Below are positions 44,110-52,514 of a DNA stretch of 64,000 nt, piece by piece. Every line of letters starts with the position of its first letter. Position 1 is the first letter of the stretch. This stretch comes from Gracilibacillus ureilyticus (GTDB lineage Bacteria > Bacillota > Bacilli > Bacillales > Amphibacillaceae). A model generated the notes under the pieces. The model had not been told where the DNA came from and made no database searches. It saw nothing but the letters and a program-made list of their open reading frames with translations. Made by a program: the position numbers and the translations under genes. The DNA lies in contig NZ_FOGL01000011.1 of assembly GCF_900111195.1 (NCBI RefSeq), positions 16,529 to 80,528 on the forward strand. Direction: 5' to 3'.

Positions 44110-45285
44110 TTACAGGCTGAGTTGATTAGCATTGATGACCGTACTGATTAATGTCTTGGCAGCAATTTTCATTGCTCTTTCATCGAAATCGAACAATGGA
44201 TGGTGGTGTGGGACAAACTGATTTTCCTTCTGTGCACCTGTAAAGAAGAATGCGCCAGGTCTTTCTTCTAAATAGTAAGCAAAATCTTCACCTGTCATAC
44301 TCGGGGAAATCATTTCTGCTTTTTCTACTTCCTTCACCTTTTCTGCTGATTTAATAATTAACTCTGCGTGTGTGGAGTGATTGACAACAGGACGATAGCC
44401 TTTCTGATAATCAAATGAATAATCAGCACCATAGCCGTGACACGTCCCTTTAATAATCTTTTCCATTTCCGCTATTATACATTGCTGTAATTCAGGATTG
44501 AACGTTCTCACTGTTCCTTCTATGACTGCAGAATCGGGAATAACATTATAGGCATTGCCAGCATGGAACTTGCCAATTGACAAAACAGCGGTTGCCAGTG
44601 GATCTATTTTTCTGCTCGATATATGTTGCAGGCTAGAAATCAATTGAGAACCAATTAAGATTGGATCCTTTGTCTGATGGGGGATCCCTCCGTGACCGCC
44701 TTTTCCTTTTATATGTATCGTGAATTTATCTGCGGCTGCCATAAAGTTCCCAGGGGCAGTCTGGATGACACCATACGGAGTGTTTGTCCAAAGGTGCGTT
44801 CCGTAAACATAATCCACCCCTTCAAGAATACCATCCGCTATCATTGGTTGAGCGCCCCCTGGTGCAACTTCTTCTGCATGTTGGTGAATAAATAAAATGT
44901 TTCCGGAAAGTTGTTCTCTGTATGTATGGAACACTTTTGCAACAATTAATAATGTCGCCGTATGGCCATCATGGGCACATGCATGCATCACCCCACGATT
45001 TCTTGACCGGTAAGGAACATCTTTTTCGTCTTCTATTGGTAGAGCATCAAAATCAGCTCGTAGTGCGATCGTTTTACCAGGCTTGTCACCTTGAAGTTTG
45101 GCCACAACACCATTTCCGCCAACATTCGACTGATATGGAATGCCTAATTTTTTATAATACTCCTGAATAAACTGAGCTGTTTTTTGCTCCTGGAAGGAAA
45201 GCTCTGGATTTTGATGTAAATGTCTCCTAATCTCAATCATTTCATTGTAATGATTCTCGACTTCTTCAAACAAATTGTGAAGCAT
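44110..45285 (-). CDS. yhaA: M20-family N-acyl amino acid amidohydrolase YhaA
   Basis: This is a 391-residue metal-dependent amidohydrolase/deacetylase. Metal ligands appear in HACAHDGH (C/H), HQHAEE (Glu pair), GTHLW and HHHPLFDFDE near the end; the lid domain contains GKGGHGGIPHQ. It is the family of N-acyl-L-amino acid and hippurate hydrolases; the in vivo substrate is not known. The RBS is GAGGAGGG. Confidence 0.93.
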   Translation of the reverse strand: MLHNLFEEVENHYNEMIEIRRHLHQNPELSFQEQKTAQFIQEYYKKLGIPYQSNVGGNGVVAKLQGDKPGKTIALRADFDALPIEDEKDVPYRSRNRGVMHACAHDGHTATLLIVAKVFHTYREQLSGNILFIHQHAEEVAPGGAQPMIADGILEGVDYVYGTHLWTNTPYGVIQTAPGNFMAAADKFTIHIKGKGGHGGIPHQTKDPILIGSQLISSLQHISSRKIDPLATAVLSIGKFHAGNAYNVIPDSAVIEGTVRTFNPELQQCIIAEMEKIIKGTCHGYGADYSFDYQKGYRPVVNHSTHAELIIKSAEKVKEVEKAEMISPSMTGEDFAYYLEERPGAFFFTGAQKENQFVPHHHPLFDFDERAMKIAAKTLISTVINANQLSL

Positions 45286-45324
45286 TGTTTTCCCTCCTCT
45301 TTATCTGTAATTATAACATAATCA

Positions 45325-45360
45325 CGAAACAAAACAGACTCCCGAAAACGGGAGCCTGTC
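45325..45360 (-). terminator. terminator of the ferritin-like gene
   Basis: On the minus strand ACAGGCTCCCG pairs with CGGGAGTCTGT across a TTTT loop, followed by TTTG. Confidence 0.8.
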
Positions 45361-45397
45361 TCTATCTTATATATTTTAAAGAGAGGGGGTTAATGAA

Positions 45398-45844
45398 TTA
45401 ATTGGAAAATGATTTATCTGCAAGCAGCCGTGCTGTTTCTTCTTTATGGTGAGTTTCATCTGCGATCATATCTTCCAGTTTTACAACAAGCTCAGTGAAA
45501 CCTAATTCCTCAGCTTGCTTTTTGCGTTTTTCATATCTTTCAATTGTTTCTGTTTCCGCTTTTAAAGTAGCCTCTAACATGTCTTTTACATCAGTTAGCT
45601 GTTCTACTTTTGCAGGAGTAGTTGTAGGGGTACCACCTAATGTTTTAATCTTGTCAGACAAATATAAGGCATGTCCGATTTCGTCATTAATTTCATCTTC
45701 GAAAAACGGCTTTAACAGCGAGCGGTACAGTCCTGAAACCACCGATGCATGGTAAGTATACATTATAGCCGCAGCATATTCGTTTGCTAAATCTTCATTT
45801 AATCCATCTAATAATTCTTGTAATTTTTCCTGGTCTTTTGCCAT
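45398..45844 (-). CDS. ferritin-like/Dps-like diiron-fold protein
   Basis: This 148-residue four-helix protein has acidic/His ligands at the expected positions: Glu in LANEYAAAIMY, EINDEIGHALYLSDKI (ExxH) in helix 2, EAETETIERYEK in helix 3 and ADETHHKEE (ExxxH-type) in helix 4. This fits the bacterioferritin/ferritin-like superfamily, so iron storage or oxidative-stress protection is likely. ATG 45844 is chosen; an ATG at 45856 directly abuts the AAAGG. Confidence 0.85.
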   Translation of the reverse strand: MAKDQEKLQELLDGLNEDLANEYAAAIMYTYHASVVSGLYRSLLKPFFEDEINDEIGHALYLSDKIKTLGGTPTTTPAKVEQLTDVKDMLEATLKAETETIERYEKRKKQAEELGFTELVVKLEDMIADETHHKEETARLLADKSFSN

Positions 45845-45928
45845 AAGTGATAACATCCTTTCCTAATGATCTTCCACTATATGTCTACCCTTATTCTCAA
45901 AAAAATAAACATTTCCTTTAATTAAATA

Positions 45929-45957
45929 TTGGCGTAATTTCAAATTTATGTTATTCT
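45929..45957 (+). promoter_or_regulatory. sigma-A promoter of the thi operon
   Basis: TTGGCG (45929-45934), 17 bp, TATTCT (45952-45957), about 45 bp before the riboswitch. Confidence 0.6.
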
Positions 45958-46000
45958 TTACATGTGTAAGCGATAATATCAAATTAAATACTTGATTGAA

Positions 46001-46086
46001 CACTAGGGGAGCCTTTACCGGCTGAGACGAATGTTTTCGGACCCTTTGAACCTGATCTGGTTAACACCAGCGGAGGGAAGTGGTGG
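46001..46086 (+). ncRNA. TPP riboswitch (THI element) aptamer
   Basis: It contains the hallmark blocks GGGGAGCC, GGCTGAGA, GACCCTTTGAACCTGATCTG and GGTTAACACCAGCGGAGGGA in the right order with a closing P1 helix. It binds thiamine pyrophosphate. A terminator hairpin follows before tenI, so the expression platform acts on transcription. Confidence 0.97.
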
Positions 46087-46115
46087 AATAAGTGTATGTT
46101 TACTTAATTCATTCT

Positions 46116-46150
46116 AAAGCCACTCTTCTTTGCTGGAAGGGTGGCTTTTT
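46116..46150 (+). terminator. riboswitch-controlled terminator
   Basis: A 13-bp stem (46116-46128 with 46136-46148, one G-U pair) and a T run: the off-state hairpin of the TPP switch. Confidence 0.9.
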
Positions 46151-46189
46151 GTGTTTTCATTACATATGAATGGAAAGCGGGTTGCTAGA

Positions 46190-46816
46190 ATGAGAGGAAT
46201 TCACCTAATTACTAATGGTATATCGACAAATGAGGATCTAAAGAAACTGGCAAATATCCATAACTACTTTCATTTTATTCACTTGAGAGAAAAGACAAAA
46301 ACAGCTGCTGAGCTGTTAGAGATGGTTGAATTCATCCAAATGCTCGGTGTCCCGTTATCGAAAGTAATTATTAATGACAGGGTGGATATAGCGGTATTGA
46401 AAAAATGTGGTGGAGTTCAACTTGCCTATCACAGCCTACCTGTAACACTTGTAAGAAGCCAGTTTCCTGATTTGAAGATCGGCAAATCCGTTCATACAGT
46501 GAAAGAAGCGATGACAGCAGAAAGTGATGGATCAGATTTTGTTTTATTTGGACATATATACAGAAGCCAATCAAAGCAGGGGTTGCCCCCAAGAGGTATT
46601 TCTGCTTTACATAAATTAGCAAAATCGATTTCTATACCAGTTATTGCTGTTGGCGGCATTAAACCAGATCATGTGGAGGAGGTTCTTGAATCAGGTGCGA
46701 AAGGAATTGCAATGATCTCTGCCATTTGGGAAGCTTCCGTTCCTGAATACATAGCAAAGGAATATTATGACAGGTTCAATCAATGGGAGGAGGAACATCA
46801 TGAACGGTCACTATGA
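46190..46816 (+). CDS. tenI: thiazole tautomerase TenI
   Basis: This 208-residue TIM-barrel protein of the ThiE/TenI family aromatises the thiazole product of ThiG. GIHLITNG at the N-terminus, HLREKTKTA, VIINDRVDIA, LFGHIYRSQSK and PVIAVGGIKPD are typical. Heading the thiO-S-G-F genes points to TenI rather than ThiE. The start at 46190 (M-R-G-I-H) gives family length; an ATG at 46166 is possible and the RBS is weak for both. Overlaps thiO by 17 bp. Confidence 0.88.
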   Translation: MRGIHLITNGISTNEDLKKLANIHNYFHFIHLREKTKTAAELLEMVEFIQMLGVPLSKVIINDRVDIAVLKKCGGVQLAYHSLPVTLVRSQFPDLKIGKSVHTVKEAMTAESDGSDFVLFGHIYRSQSKQGLPPRGISALHKLAKSISIPVIAVGGIKPDHVEEVLESGAKGIAMISAIWEASVPEYIAKEYYDRFNQWEEEHHERSL

Positions 46817-47912
46817 TCAGATTGTGGTTGGAGGTGGAGTGATTGGATGTTCGGTCGCATATCAATTAAGCAAGAGAGGGTACAGAGTACTTCTTATTGA
46901 AGGTGATGCAATAGGCAGCGGAGCATCCAGTGCAGCAGCAGGCATGCTGGGGGCACAGCTTGAGTTTTCTTCAGATAGTATTCTTTTTCAGTTTGCAAGA
47001 GAAAGTCGAGCCCTTTTTCCTGAGTTATCGAAAGAGCTGAAGGAAGTAAGCGGAATAGATACAGGGTTCATTCAAAAAGGAGTTATGAAATTAGCCTCAA
47101 CAGAACAGCAATTGATTAAATTAAGGGAAATCGCAAATTTTCAAAGATCTGCTGGTGAATCAGCTATTATTCTGTCTCAAAAGGCTGTTTCGCTAAAAGA
47201 AAGAGAATTAGCAGGTGATTTTCTGGGTGGTCTTTTTTTACCGGATGATGGCCAGGTATCTGCACCGTTGCTCACCAAAGCCTTTGCCAAAGGAGCTCAG
47301 GAAAATGGAGCAGTATTGTTGGAAAATACTCCAGTTACTGAATTACTAGAACAGAAAAATGGTTTGAATGGTGTGAAAACAACCGATTCTCTTTTTTATT
47401 GTGATCAGCTTGTGATTGCAACAGGAAGTGATTCAAAATGGCTGCCTGTCGATGTGTCAATTACTCCTGTTAAAGGAGAATGTGTCTCTGTCAGACCGGA
47501 TCAGCCATTGATCGAGAGTACCATTTACGCTGATGGTTGTTACCTTGTGCCAAAATTTGATGGTCGAATTATCATAGGAGCTACATCGCTGCCAGGTATG
47601 ACTGATAAAAGAGTGCGGGTGAAAGGTGTACATCATTTGTTGACAAGAGCTCAGCAAATTCTCCCTGCTCTAGAATATGCACAACTGGAGCATTTCTGGG
47701 CAGGAATTCGTCCCCAAACGGCTGATGGGTTTCCTTATATAGGAAAAGTTCCGGGCAAGCAGGGGATATATGCTGCAACAGGCCATTACCGTAATGGCAT
47801 CCTGTTATCACCACTAACCGGTATTATGATGGCGGATTTGCTGGAAGGGAAAGCTGACAAAAAATATGTAACAGGTTTTGCTCTCGATAGAAAAAAACAT
47901 GCATTGGTATGA
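46800..47912 (+). CDS. thiO: glycine oxidase ThiO
   Basis: This 370-residue FAD-dependent enzyme oxidises glycine to iminoglycine for thiazole formation. The FAD site VVGGGVIGCSVAYQLSKRG lies near the N-terminus; GAGSSAAAGML-type (GSGASSAAAGMLG), GECVSVRP and the C-terminal ATGHYRNGILLSP motif complete the DAO fold. The ATG at 46800 has GGGAGGAGG. The start sits inside tenI, so translation is coupled. Confidence 0.94.
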   Translation: MNGHYDQIVVGGGVIGCSVAYQLSKRGYRVLLIEGDAIGSGASSAAAGMLGAQLEFSSDSILFQFARESRALFPELSKELKEVSGIDTGFIQKGVMKLASTEQQLIKLREIANFQRSAGESAIILSQKAVSLKERELAGDFLGGLFLPDDGQVSAPLLTKAFAKGAQENGAVLLENTPVTELLEQKNGLNGVKTTDSLFYCDQLVIATGSDSKWLPVDVSITPVKGECVSVRPDQPLIESTIYADGCYLVPKFDGRIIIGATSLPGMTDKRVRVKGVHHLLTRAQQILPALEYAQLEHFWAGIRPQTADGFPYIGKVPGKQGIYAATGHYRNGILLSPLTGIMMADLLEGKADKKYVTGFALDRKKHALV

Positions 47913-47925
47913 AGGATGTGTATAG

Positions 47926-48129
47926 ATGAAACTGATTATTAATGGAGAAGACCTGGAATTAAACGAGGATGTAAAGAATATTGAAGAGCTGATCACTGTA
48001 CTTGGCTTGACTGATAAATCACTGATAGTAGAACACAATCAATCGATTTTAAAGAAGCAGGAGCATTCAGTGACAGCAGTGACAGATGGAGATCAATTAG
48101 AAATTGTACATTTTGTTGGAGGAGGATAA
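47926..48129 (+). CDS. thiS: sulfur carrier protein ThiS
   Basis: A 67-residue ubiquitin-like protein ending in Gly-Gly(-Gly), the site thiocarboxylated by sulfur transfer after adenylation by ThiF. It begins with [12 protein letters not shown]. It is tightly packed between thiO and thiG. Confidence 0.95.
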   Translation: MKLIINGEDLELNEDVKNIEELITVLGLTDKSLIVEHNQSILKKQEHSVTAVTDGDQLEIVHFVGGG

Positions 48130-48131
48130 TG

Positions 48132-48902
48132 ATGTTAAAAATTGGTGATTTTCAATTTCATTCAAGGTTATTGTTAGGTACAGGAAAATACCCGGACTTT
48201 GATGTACAGAAGCAGGCAGTAGAGGTGTCAGAGACGGAGGTATTAACATTTGCTGTTAGAAGAATGAATATATTTGATCCGGTGCAGCCAAATTTTCTGG
48301 AAAAAATTGATCTGCAGAAATACCGCTTTCTTCCAAATACTGCAGGTGCGAAAAATGCGGAAGAAGCTGTCCGTATTGCTAAGTTAGCAGATGCATCAGG
48401 CTTGTGTGACATGATCAAGGTGGAGGTAATTGGCTGTGATAAAACGCTATTACCAGACCCTGTCGAAACATTAAGAGCTACGGAAATGTTACTGGAAGAA
48501 GGATTCACCGTATTGCCATATACCTCTGATGACGTCGTATTGGCAAGGAAGCTGGAGGAGCTGGGGGCCCATGCAATTATGCCAGGTGCCTCCCCGATTG
48601 GTTCCGGACAGGGAATTATTAATCCATTAAACTTAAAATTTATTATTGAACAGGCAGATGTGCCAGTTATAGTTGATGCAGGAATCGGTTCTCCTTGTGA
48701 TGCTGCCTATGCTATGGAATTAGGGGCAGATGGCGTGCTATTGAATACAGCAGTTTCCGGTGCAAAGGATCCGGTGAAAATGGCAGAAGCGATGAAGCTG
48801 GCAATTGAAGCAGGAAGACTGGGGTATGAAGCTGGACGAATTGGAAGGAAGCAGTATGCTGCAGCAAGCAGTCCTAAGGAAGGGATTAGTGTTGTTGAAT
48901 AA
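48132..48902 (+). CDS. thiG: thiazole synthase ThiG
   Basis: This 256-residue TIM-barrel enzyme combines DXP, iminoglycine and ThiS thiocarboxylate. [55 protein letters not shown] and [20 protein letters not shown] are near-identical to the B. subtilis protein. Two ATGs (48129, 48132) are possible; the second has the better distance to GGAGGAGG. Confidence 0.97.
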   Translation: MLKIGDFQFHSRLLLGTGKYPDFDVQKQAVEVSETEVLTFAVRRMNIFDPVQPNFLEKIDLQKYRFLPNTAGAKNAEEAVRIAKLADASGLCDMIKVEVIGCDKTLLPDPVETLRATEMLLEEGFTVLPYTSDDVVLARKLEELGAHAIMPGASPIGSGQGIINPLNLKFIIEQADVPVIVDAGIGSPCDAAYAMELGADGVLLNTAVSGAKDPVKMAEAMKLAIEAGRLGYEAGRIGRKQYAAASSPKEGISVVE

Positions 48903-49914
48903 TCGTTACCATAGACAAATATTATTTGAACCAATCGGAAATAAAGGGCAGGCTAGGGTAGAGAATAGTCATGTGTTGATTATCGGAGTCGGGGCTCTTG
49001 GATCAAGCAGTGCGGAAATGCTTGCAAGGGCAGGGGTAGGGAAATTAACATTAATTGACCGTGATTATGTGGAAGCAAGTAATCTGCAGCGACAGCAACT
49101 GTTTACAGAAAATGATGTGAAACAGAAAACTCCAAAAGCTATTGCAGCGAAACAAAGGCTTAGAGAGGTGAATTCGAGTATTATCATCGAGCCATTAATA
49201 AAAGATGCAGGAGCAGAGGAACTGGAAGAGATTGTTCCGCAAGTTGATCTGATTATTGATGCGACAGATAACTTTGATACACGATTAATCATAAATGATA
49301 TCGCTCAAAAGCATAAAAAACCGTGGATCTATGGAGGATGTGTAGCAAGCTATGGTGTTACTTTTACTGTTATCCCCGGTGTAACGCCATGTTTTCACTG
49401 CTTGCTTGATCATATACCGAACGACGGTGCCACATGTGACACTGTAGGAATCATCAGCCCGACTGTACAAATGGTTGTTGCACACCAAATGACAGAAGCA
49501 CTTAAAATTTTAACTAACCATCCTGAAGCATTATCCGGGAAGTTAATCGGGTTTGATTTATGGAAAAATGAACGGATGGAGATAGAAGTCAGTCGATTGA
49601 AAGATGATCAGTGTCCTTCCTGTGTGAAGGAAGAGTATCCATATTTGGCATTTGACGCACAAATGAAAACAGCCGTTTTGTGTGGAAGAAATACTGTCCA
49701 GATTAGAGCGAAACATCGAGGAGAAATGGATCTGGAGCAATTGGCAGGCCATATTAAACGGAATCCGCAGATCACTTTATTGAAAAACCCTTTCCTTCTT
49801 TCATTCGAACTAGAAAACTACCGGATCGTTATCTTTAAAGATGGCCGTACTTTTATCCATGGTACGAAAGATATCGTGGAGGCGAAAAAGATTTATCATC
49901 AGTATGTAGGATAA
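48892..49914 (+). CDS. thiF: ThiS adenylyltransferase ThiF (ThiF/MoeB/HesA family)
   Basis: A 340-residue E1-like enzyme with nucleotide loop [43 protein letters not shown], and CxxC pairs (CFHCL, CPSC) for zinc. The ThiS partner lies next door. The start is TTG at 48892 or 48895 behind GGAAGGGA; there is no suitable ATG. It overlaps thiG by 11 bp and ends the operon; tenA and thiD are not present. Confidence 0.9.
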   Translation: MLNNRYHRQILFEPIGNKGQARVENSHVLIIGVGALGSSSAEMLARAGVGKLTLIDRDYVEASNLQRQQLFTENDVKQKTPKAIAAKQRLREVNSSIIIEPLIKDAGAEELEEIVPQVDLIIDATDNFDTRLIINDIAQKHKKPWIYGGCVASYGVTFTVIPGVTPCFHCLLDHIPNDGATCDTVGIISPTVQMVVAHQMTEALKILTNHPEALSGKLIGFDLWKNERMEIEVSRLKDDQCPSCVKEEYPYLAFDAQMKTAVLCGRNTVQIRAKHRGEMDLEQLAGHIKRNPQITLLKNPFLLSFELENYRIVIFKDGRTFIHGTKDIVEAKKIYHQYVG

Positions 49915-49916
49915 GA

Positions 49917-50740
49917 GGAGTCTGGGACAAAAGCATATTAGTTATAATAAAATCCGAACGATAAGATGAATTATGTGTATAGAATTCATTCCACAGAACT
50001 CTATTTTCCATTTTTAATACACATAATATGGATAATGTGCAATAATCAGAAGAGAGTAACTTTGAAATATTTAGAGTGAAATACCAGCGCTTCGGCCGAT
50101 TGCTTCGCTTTCACCCAAGGGCATAAGTGCGACATCTACTCAAGCAAAATGCGCTTTCGCAGTGTCTTCTTTACCATGGGGACGGCTTCAGCTAACTTGG
50201 TGAAGAAACCCACTTCACCAAGTGGATCTTCAGCTCGTCCTGTTCCCATAGGAGTCTCCGCAATCGGACTACGCTACCCATGAACATTCTATGCTTGAAT
50301 TGTTCATGGGAATTTTTATTTTAACGTATGTTCACTCAATACAGGATACCCAACATCTTCACTGGGTGATTCAAACAGTTTTTTTGTCACAAATATTGTG
50401 GAATAACACCAAAGCGGAGGTCGGCCACGCAGACTCCTGTGGGACAGCGAGATCTGAAGATCCACTTTGCAAAGTGTTTTTCTTTGCAAAGTTAGCTGAA
50501 GACGAGCCCACGGTAAAGAAGACACTTCGAAAGCGTATTTTGCTTGAGTAGATGTCGCACTTATGCCCTTGGGTGAAAGCGAAGCGATCGGCCGAAGCGC
50601 TGGTATTTCACTCTAAATATTTCAAAGTTACTCACTTCTGGTTATTGCACAGTATCCCTATTATGTGCATCAATTTTTTTCTAATATCCGAGTTTTTTGT
50701 GGAACATGATCGTTATGTCTCATCCTCTATTTTTGTCTGA
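49917..50740. repeat. long palindromic repeat element, copy 2
   Basis: This fills the gap 49915-50837. The left flank starts GTCTGGGACAAAAGCATATT (reverse complement of the right end of copy 1). Left arm about 50005-50280; centre about 50281-50395 with a CCCATGAACA/TGTTCATGGG hairpin and T-rich tail; right arm about 50395-50690, an inverted copy of the left (the 90-bp stretch after 50089 matches with about four mismatches); right flank to about 50740. Copy 2 carries about 60 bp more in its left arm than copy 1. It directly follows thiF, for which no separate terminator is seen. ORFs within it are not credible. Confidence 0.87.
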
Positions 50741-50837
50741 AGTTATCTCCGTAAATATGAATGCCTGCTAATTTGAAATCTCCCTTTATTTAAATTTTAC
50801 GAAAATGTGAAACATATAAGTTTAATGTCTCATATGT

Positions 50838-50865
50838 TTGTTTTTACAATCGATCTATGTATAAT
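50838..50865 (+). promoter_or_regulatory. sigma-A promoter of bdbC
   Basis: TTGTTT (50838-50843), 16 bp, TATAAT (50860-50865), 25 bp before the start codon. Confidence 0.6.
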
Positions 50866-50890
50866 AAAATGGTGGAGGAGAGGTGTATAA

Positions 50891-51313
50891 ATGGACAAGA
50901 AAAAAGAGACATTACTGTTTATCGCATGGGCCCAGAGCCTTGTGGCGATGTTAGGCAGCTTGTTCTACTCAGAAGTTCAAGGCTATGTACCATGTGAACT
51001 ATGCTGGTATCAAAGAATATTAATGTATCCACTTGTATTAATTTACGGTTATGCAATTTATAAAAAGGATATTCGTTATGCATTTCCCGGCCTTATCATG
51101 AGTGGTATCGGCATCGGTGTATCCACCTATCATTATCTCATACAGCAAGTGCCGAGCATGGCATCAGCCGGTAATGCTTGTGGACTGGTTCCATGTAATG
51201 GAATTTACGTGGAGTTCCTTGGTTTTATAACAATACCGTTTCAGGCACTTATCGCATTTATCGTGATTTTTGTTATACACCTTGTCATAATCGTACAACA
51301 AAGGAGAGTTTAA
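50891..51313 (+). CDS. bdbC: disulfide bond formation protein BdbC (DsbB family)
   Basis: A 140-residue membrane oxidoreductase with four helices. The redox pairs are C35xxC38 (PCELCWYQR) and C97/C102 (ACGLVPC). It reoxidises an extracytoplasmic thioredoxin-like partner and passes electrons to menaquinone. GGAGGAG precedes the ATG. The partner gene follows after 1 bp. Confidence 0.94.
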   Translation: MDKKKETLLFIAWAQSLVAMLGSLFYSEVQGYVPCELCWYQRILMYPLVLIYGYAIYKKDIRYAFPGLIMSGIGIGVSTYHYLIQQVPSMASAGNACGLVPCNGIYVEFLGFITIPFQALIAFIVIFVIHLVIIVQQRRV

Positions 51314-51314
51314 T

Positions 51315-51785
51315 TTGAAAAAGATGATCGTCTTTGTACTGGTGCTTGTAGCAATTTTCGGAGCACTATGGTTTGTCGTAAACTATCAGAACCAGAAAGC
51401 ATCAGAAGGAAATCCATATAATAAATCTTCACTGGAACAGGCAACAATTGATCAATTGGATGATCCATTGTATCAAAATCAAATTTTGCCTGAAGAACTT
51501 GAAGAAAAGTTAGAAAACGGAGAAGATGTAACGGTTTATTTCTATAGTCCGACTTGTATCCATTGTCAACGAACATCACCTGTTGTTGTACCTATGGCTG
51601 AAGAGTACGGGATAGATTTAGTGAAAATGAATCTTTTGGAGTTTGAAAATCAATGGCAAAAGTACGGTATTCAATCAACTCCAACAATCGTTCACTACGA
51701 AGCGGGTGAAGAGTCTGCACGAATAAATGGTGAACGACCACAACAAGATTTTGAAGACTTTTTTGAAACAGAAGTACTAGAATAG
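51315..51785 (+). CDS. membrane-anchored thioredoxin-like protein, BdbC partner
   Basis: A 156-residue protein with an N-terminal helix (4-22), a linker and a thioredoxin fold with C81xxC84 (SPTCIHCQ) and a cis-Pro motif (STPTIV). Canonical BdbD is about 220 residues with a DsbA helical insert, and this protein lacks it, so it looks more like a simple thioredoxin-fold oxidant or reductant. The start is TTG behind AAGGAGAG. Pairing with bdbC suggests a role in disulfide formation outside the membrane. Confidence 0.85.
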   Translation: MKKMIVFVLVLVAIFGALWFVVNYQNQKASEGNPYNKSSLEQATIDQLDDPLYQNQILPEELEEKLENGEDVTVYFYSPTCIHCQRTSPVVVPMAEEYGIDLVKMNLLEFENQWQKYGIQSTPTIVHYEAGEESARINGERPQQDFEDFFETEVLE

Positions 51786-51823
51786 AAGAAACCGGCTGAA
51801 CAGAAGAATTTTTGCTAATGAAG

Positions 51824-51871
51824 AAACCGAACTGGTCGAATTTCTATTATTCGAAGCAGTTCGGTTTTTCT
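51824..51871. terminator. bidirectional terminator between the thioredoxin-like gene and hmoB
   Basis: AAACCGAACTG (51824-51834) and CAGTTCGGTTT (51857-51867) with inner TCGAA/TTCGA, T run after. Confidence 0.87.
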
Positions 51872-51940
51872 TATCCCAGATGGTATAATAGAAGATGCGC
51901 TGCCTAAAGCTACAGAAACATACTTCCATTTCAACCTCAA

Positions 51941-52417
51941 CTAATCTTCTTCCAATTCACCGACATTATATGTCATTGTATAGCTGTCACCTGCCATATA
52001 TGGACTTTTCTTTTGTATGACTACTGATTCTTTGTTCGCCTGATAAGCTTCATTGTCCGTCCACTCTGTAAAAATAATGTACTCTCTTCCTTTGAACGGA
52101 CGCAGCACCCTCACTGCAGTCACTCCTCTTAATTGAGCAATATCTGTTACTTTCTCTTTCCATTCGTGTTCAAATAATGGACGTCCTTCAGACGTGATAG
52201 GCAAATGCAAAATGGACGAATAACCTTCTTCAGATAAATTTCCTGCTTCTGCAATAACCTCGTAGTTACGGCTTGTTTGAAAAATAGATGGTCCATTGCT
52301 TTCATAGTAGGCAATTGCTTTTTCTCCGTTATGCATGATAAGAAACGGAGTGATTTTATGCTCATCTTTCAATTTTTCTAAAAATGCGTAAGTTCCATTG
52401 GTCATAAAAGCTTTCAT
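51941..52417 (-). CDS. hmoB: heme-degrading monooxygenase HmoB-like
   Basis: A 158-residue protein with a short N-terminal domain and a C-terminal ABM domain (PLFEHEWKEKVTDIAQLRGV, VRVLRPFKGREYIIFTEW). It matches B. subtilis HmoB (YhgC) in start (MKAFMTNGTYAFL), length and position next to pbpF and hemEHY. The ATG at 52417 is chosen because the ATG at 52426 abuts GGAGG. Heme turnover is inferred from the homologue. Confidence 0.88.
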   Translation of the reverse strand: MKAFMTNGTYAFLEKLKDEHKITPFLIMHNGEKAIAYYESNGPSIFQTSRNYEVIAEAGNLSEEGYSSILHLPITSEGRPLFEHEWKEKVTDIAQLRGVTAVRVLRPFKGREYIIFTEWTDNEAYQANKESVVIQKKSPYMAGDSYTMTYNVGELEED

Positions 52418-52514
52418 TATCTTCATTCCTCCATCCTGTTTCTAAAGTATTTGCAAACTAATTATGGTAAAATAGAATTAGTGTGCTTTTTTTCATAGAA
52501 AGGTGTGTAATAGT

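Noticed and set aside
50291-50740. ORFs of 60-86 codons in repeat copy 2
   Set aside because: Same reason as copy 1; they run through arm and spacer boundaries and have no RBS.
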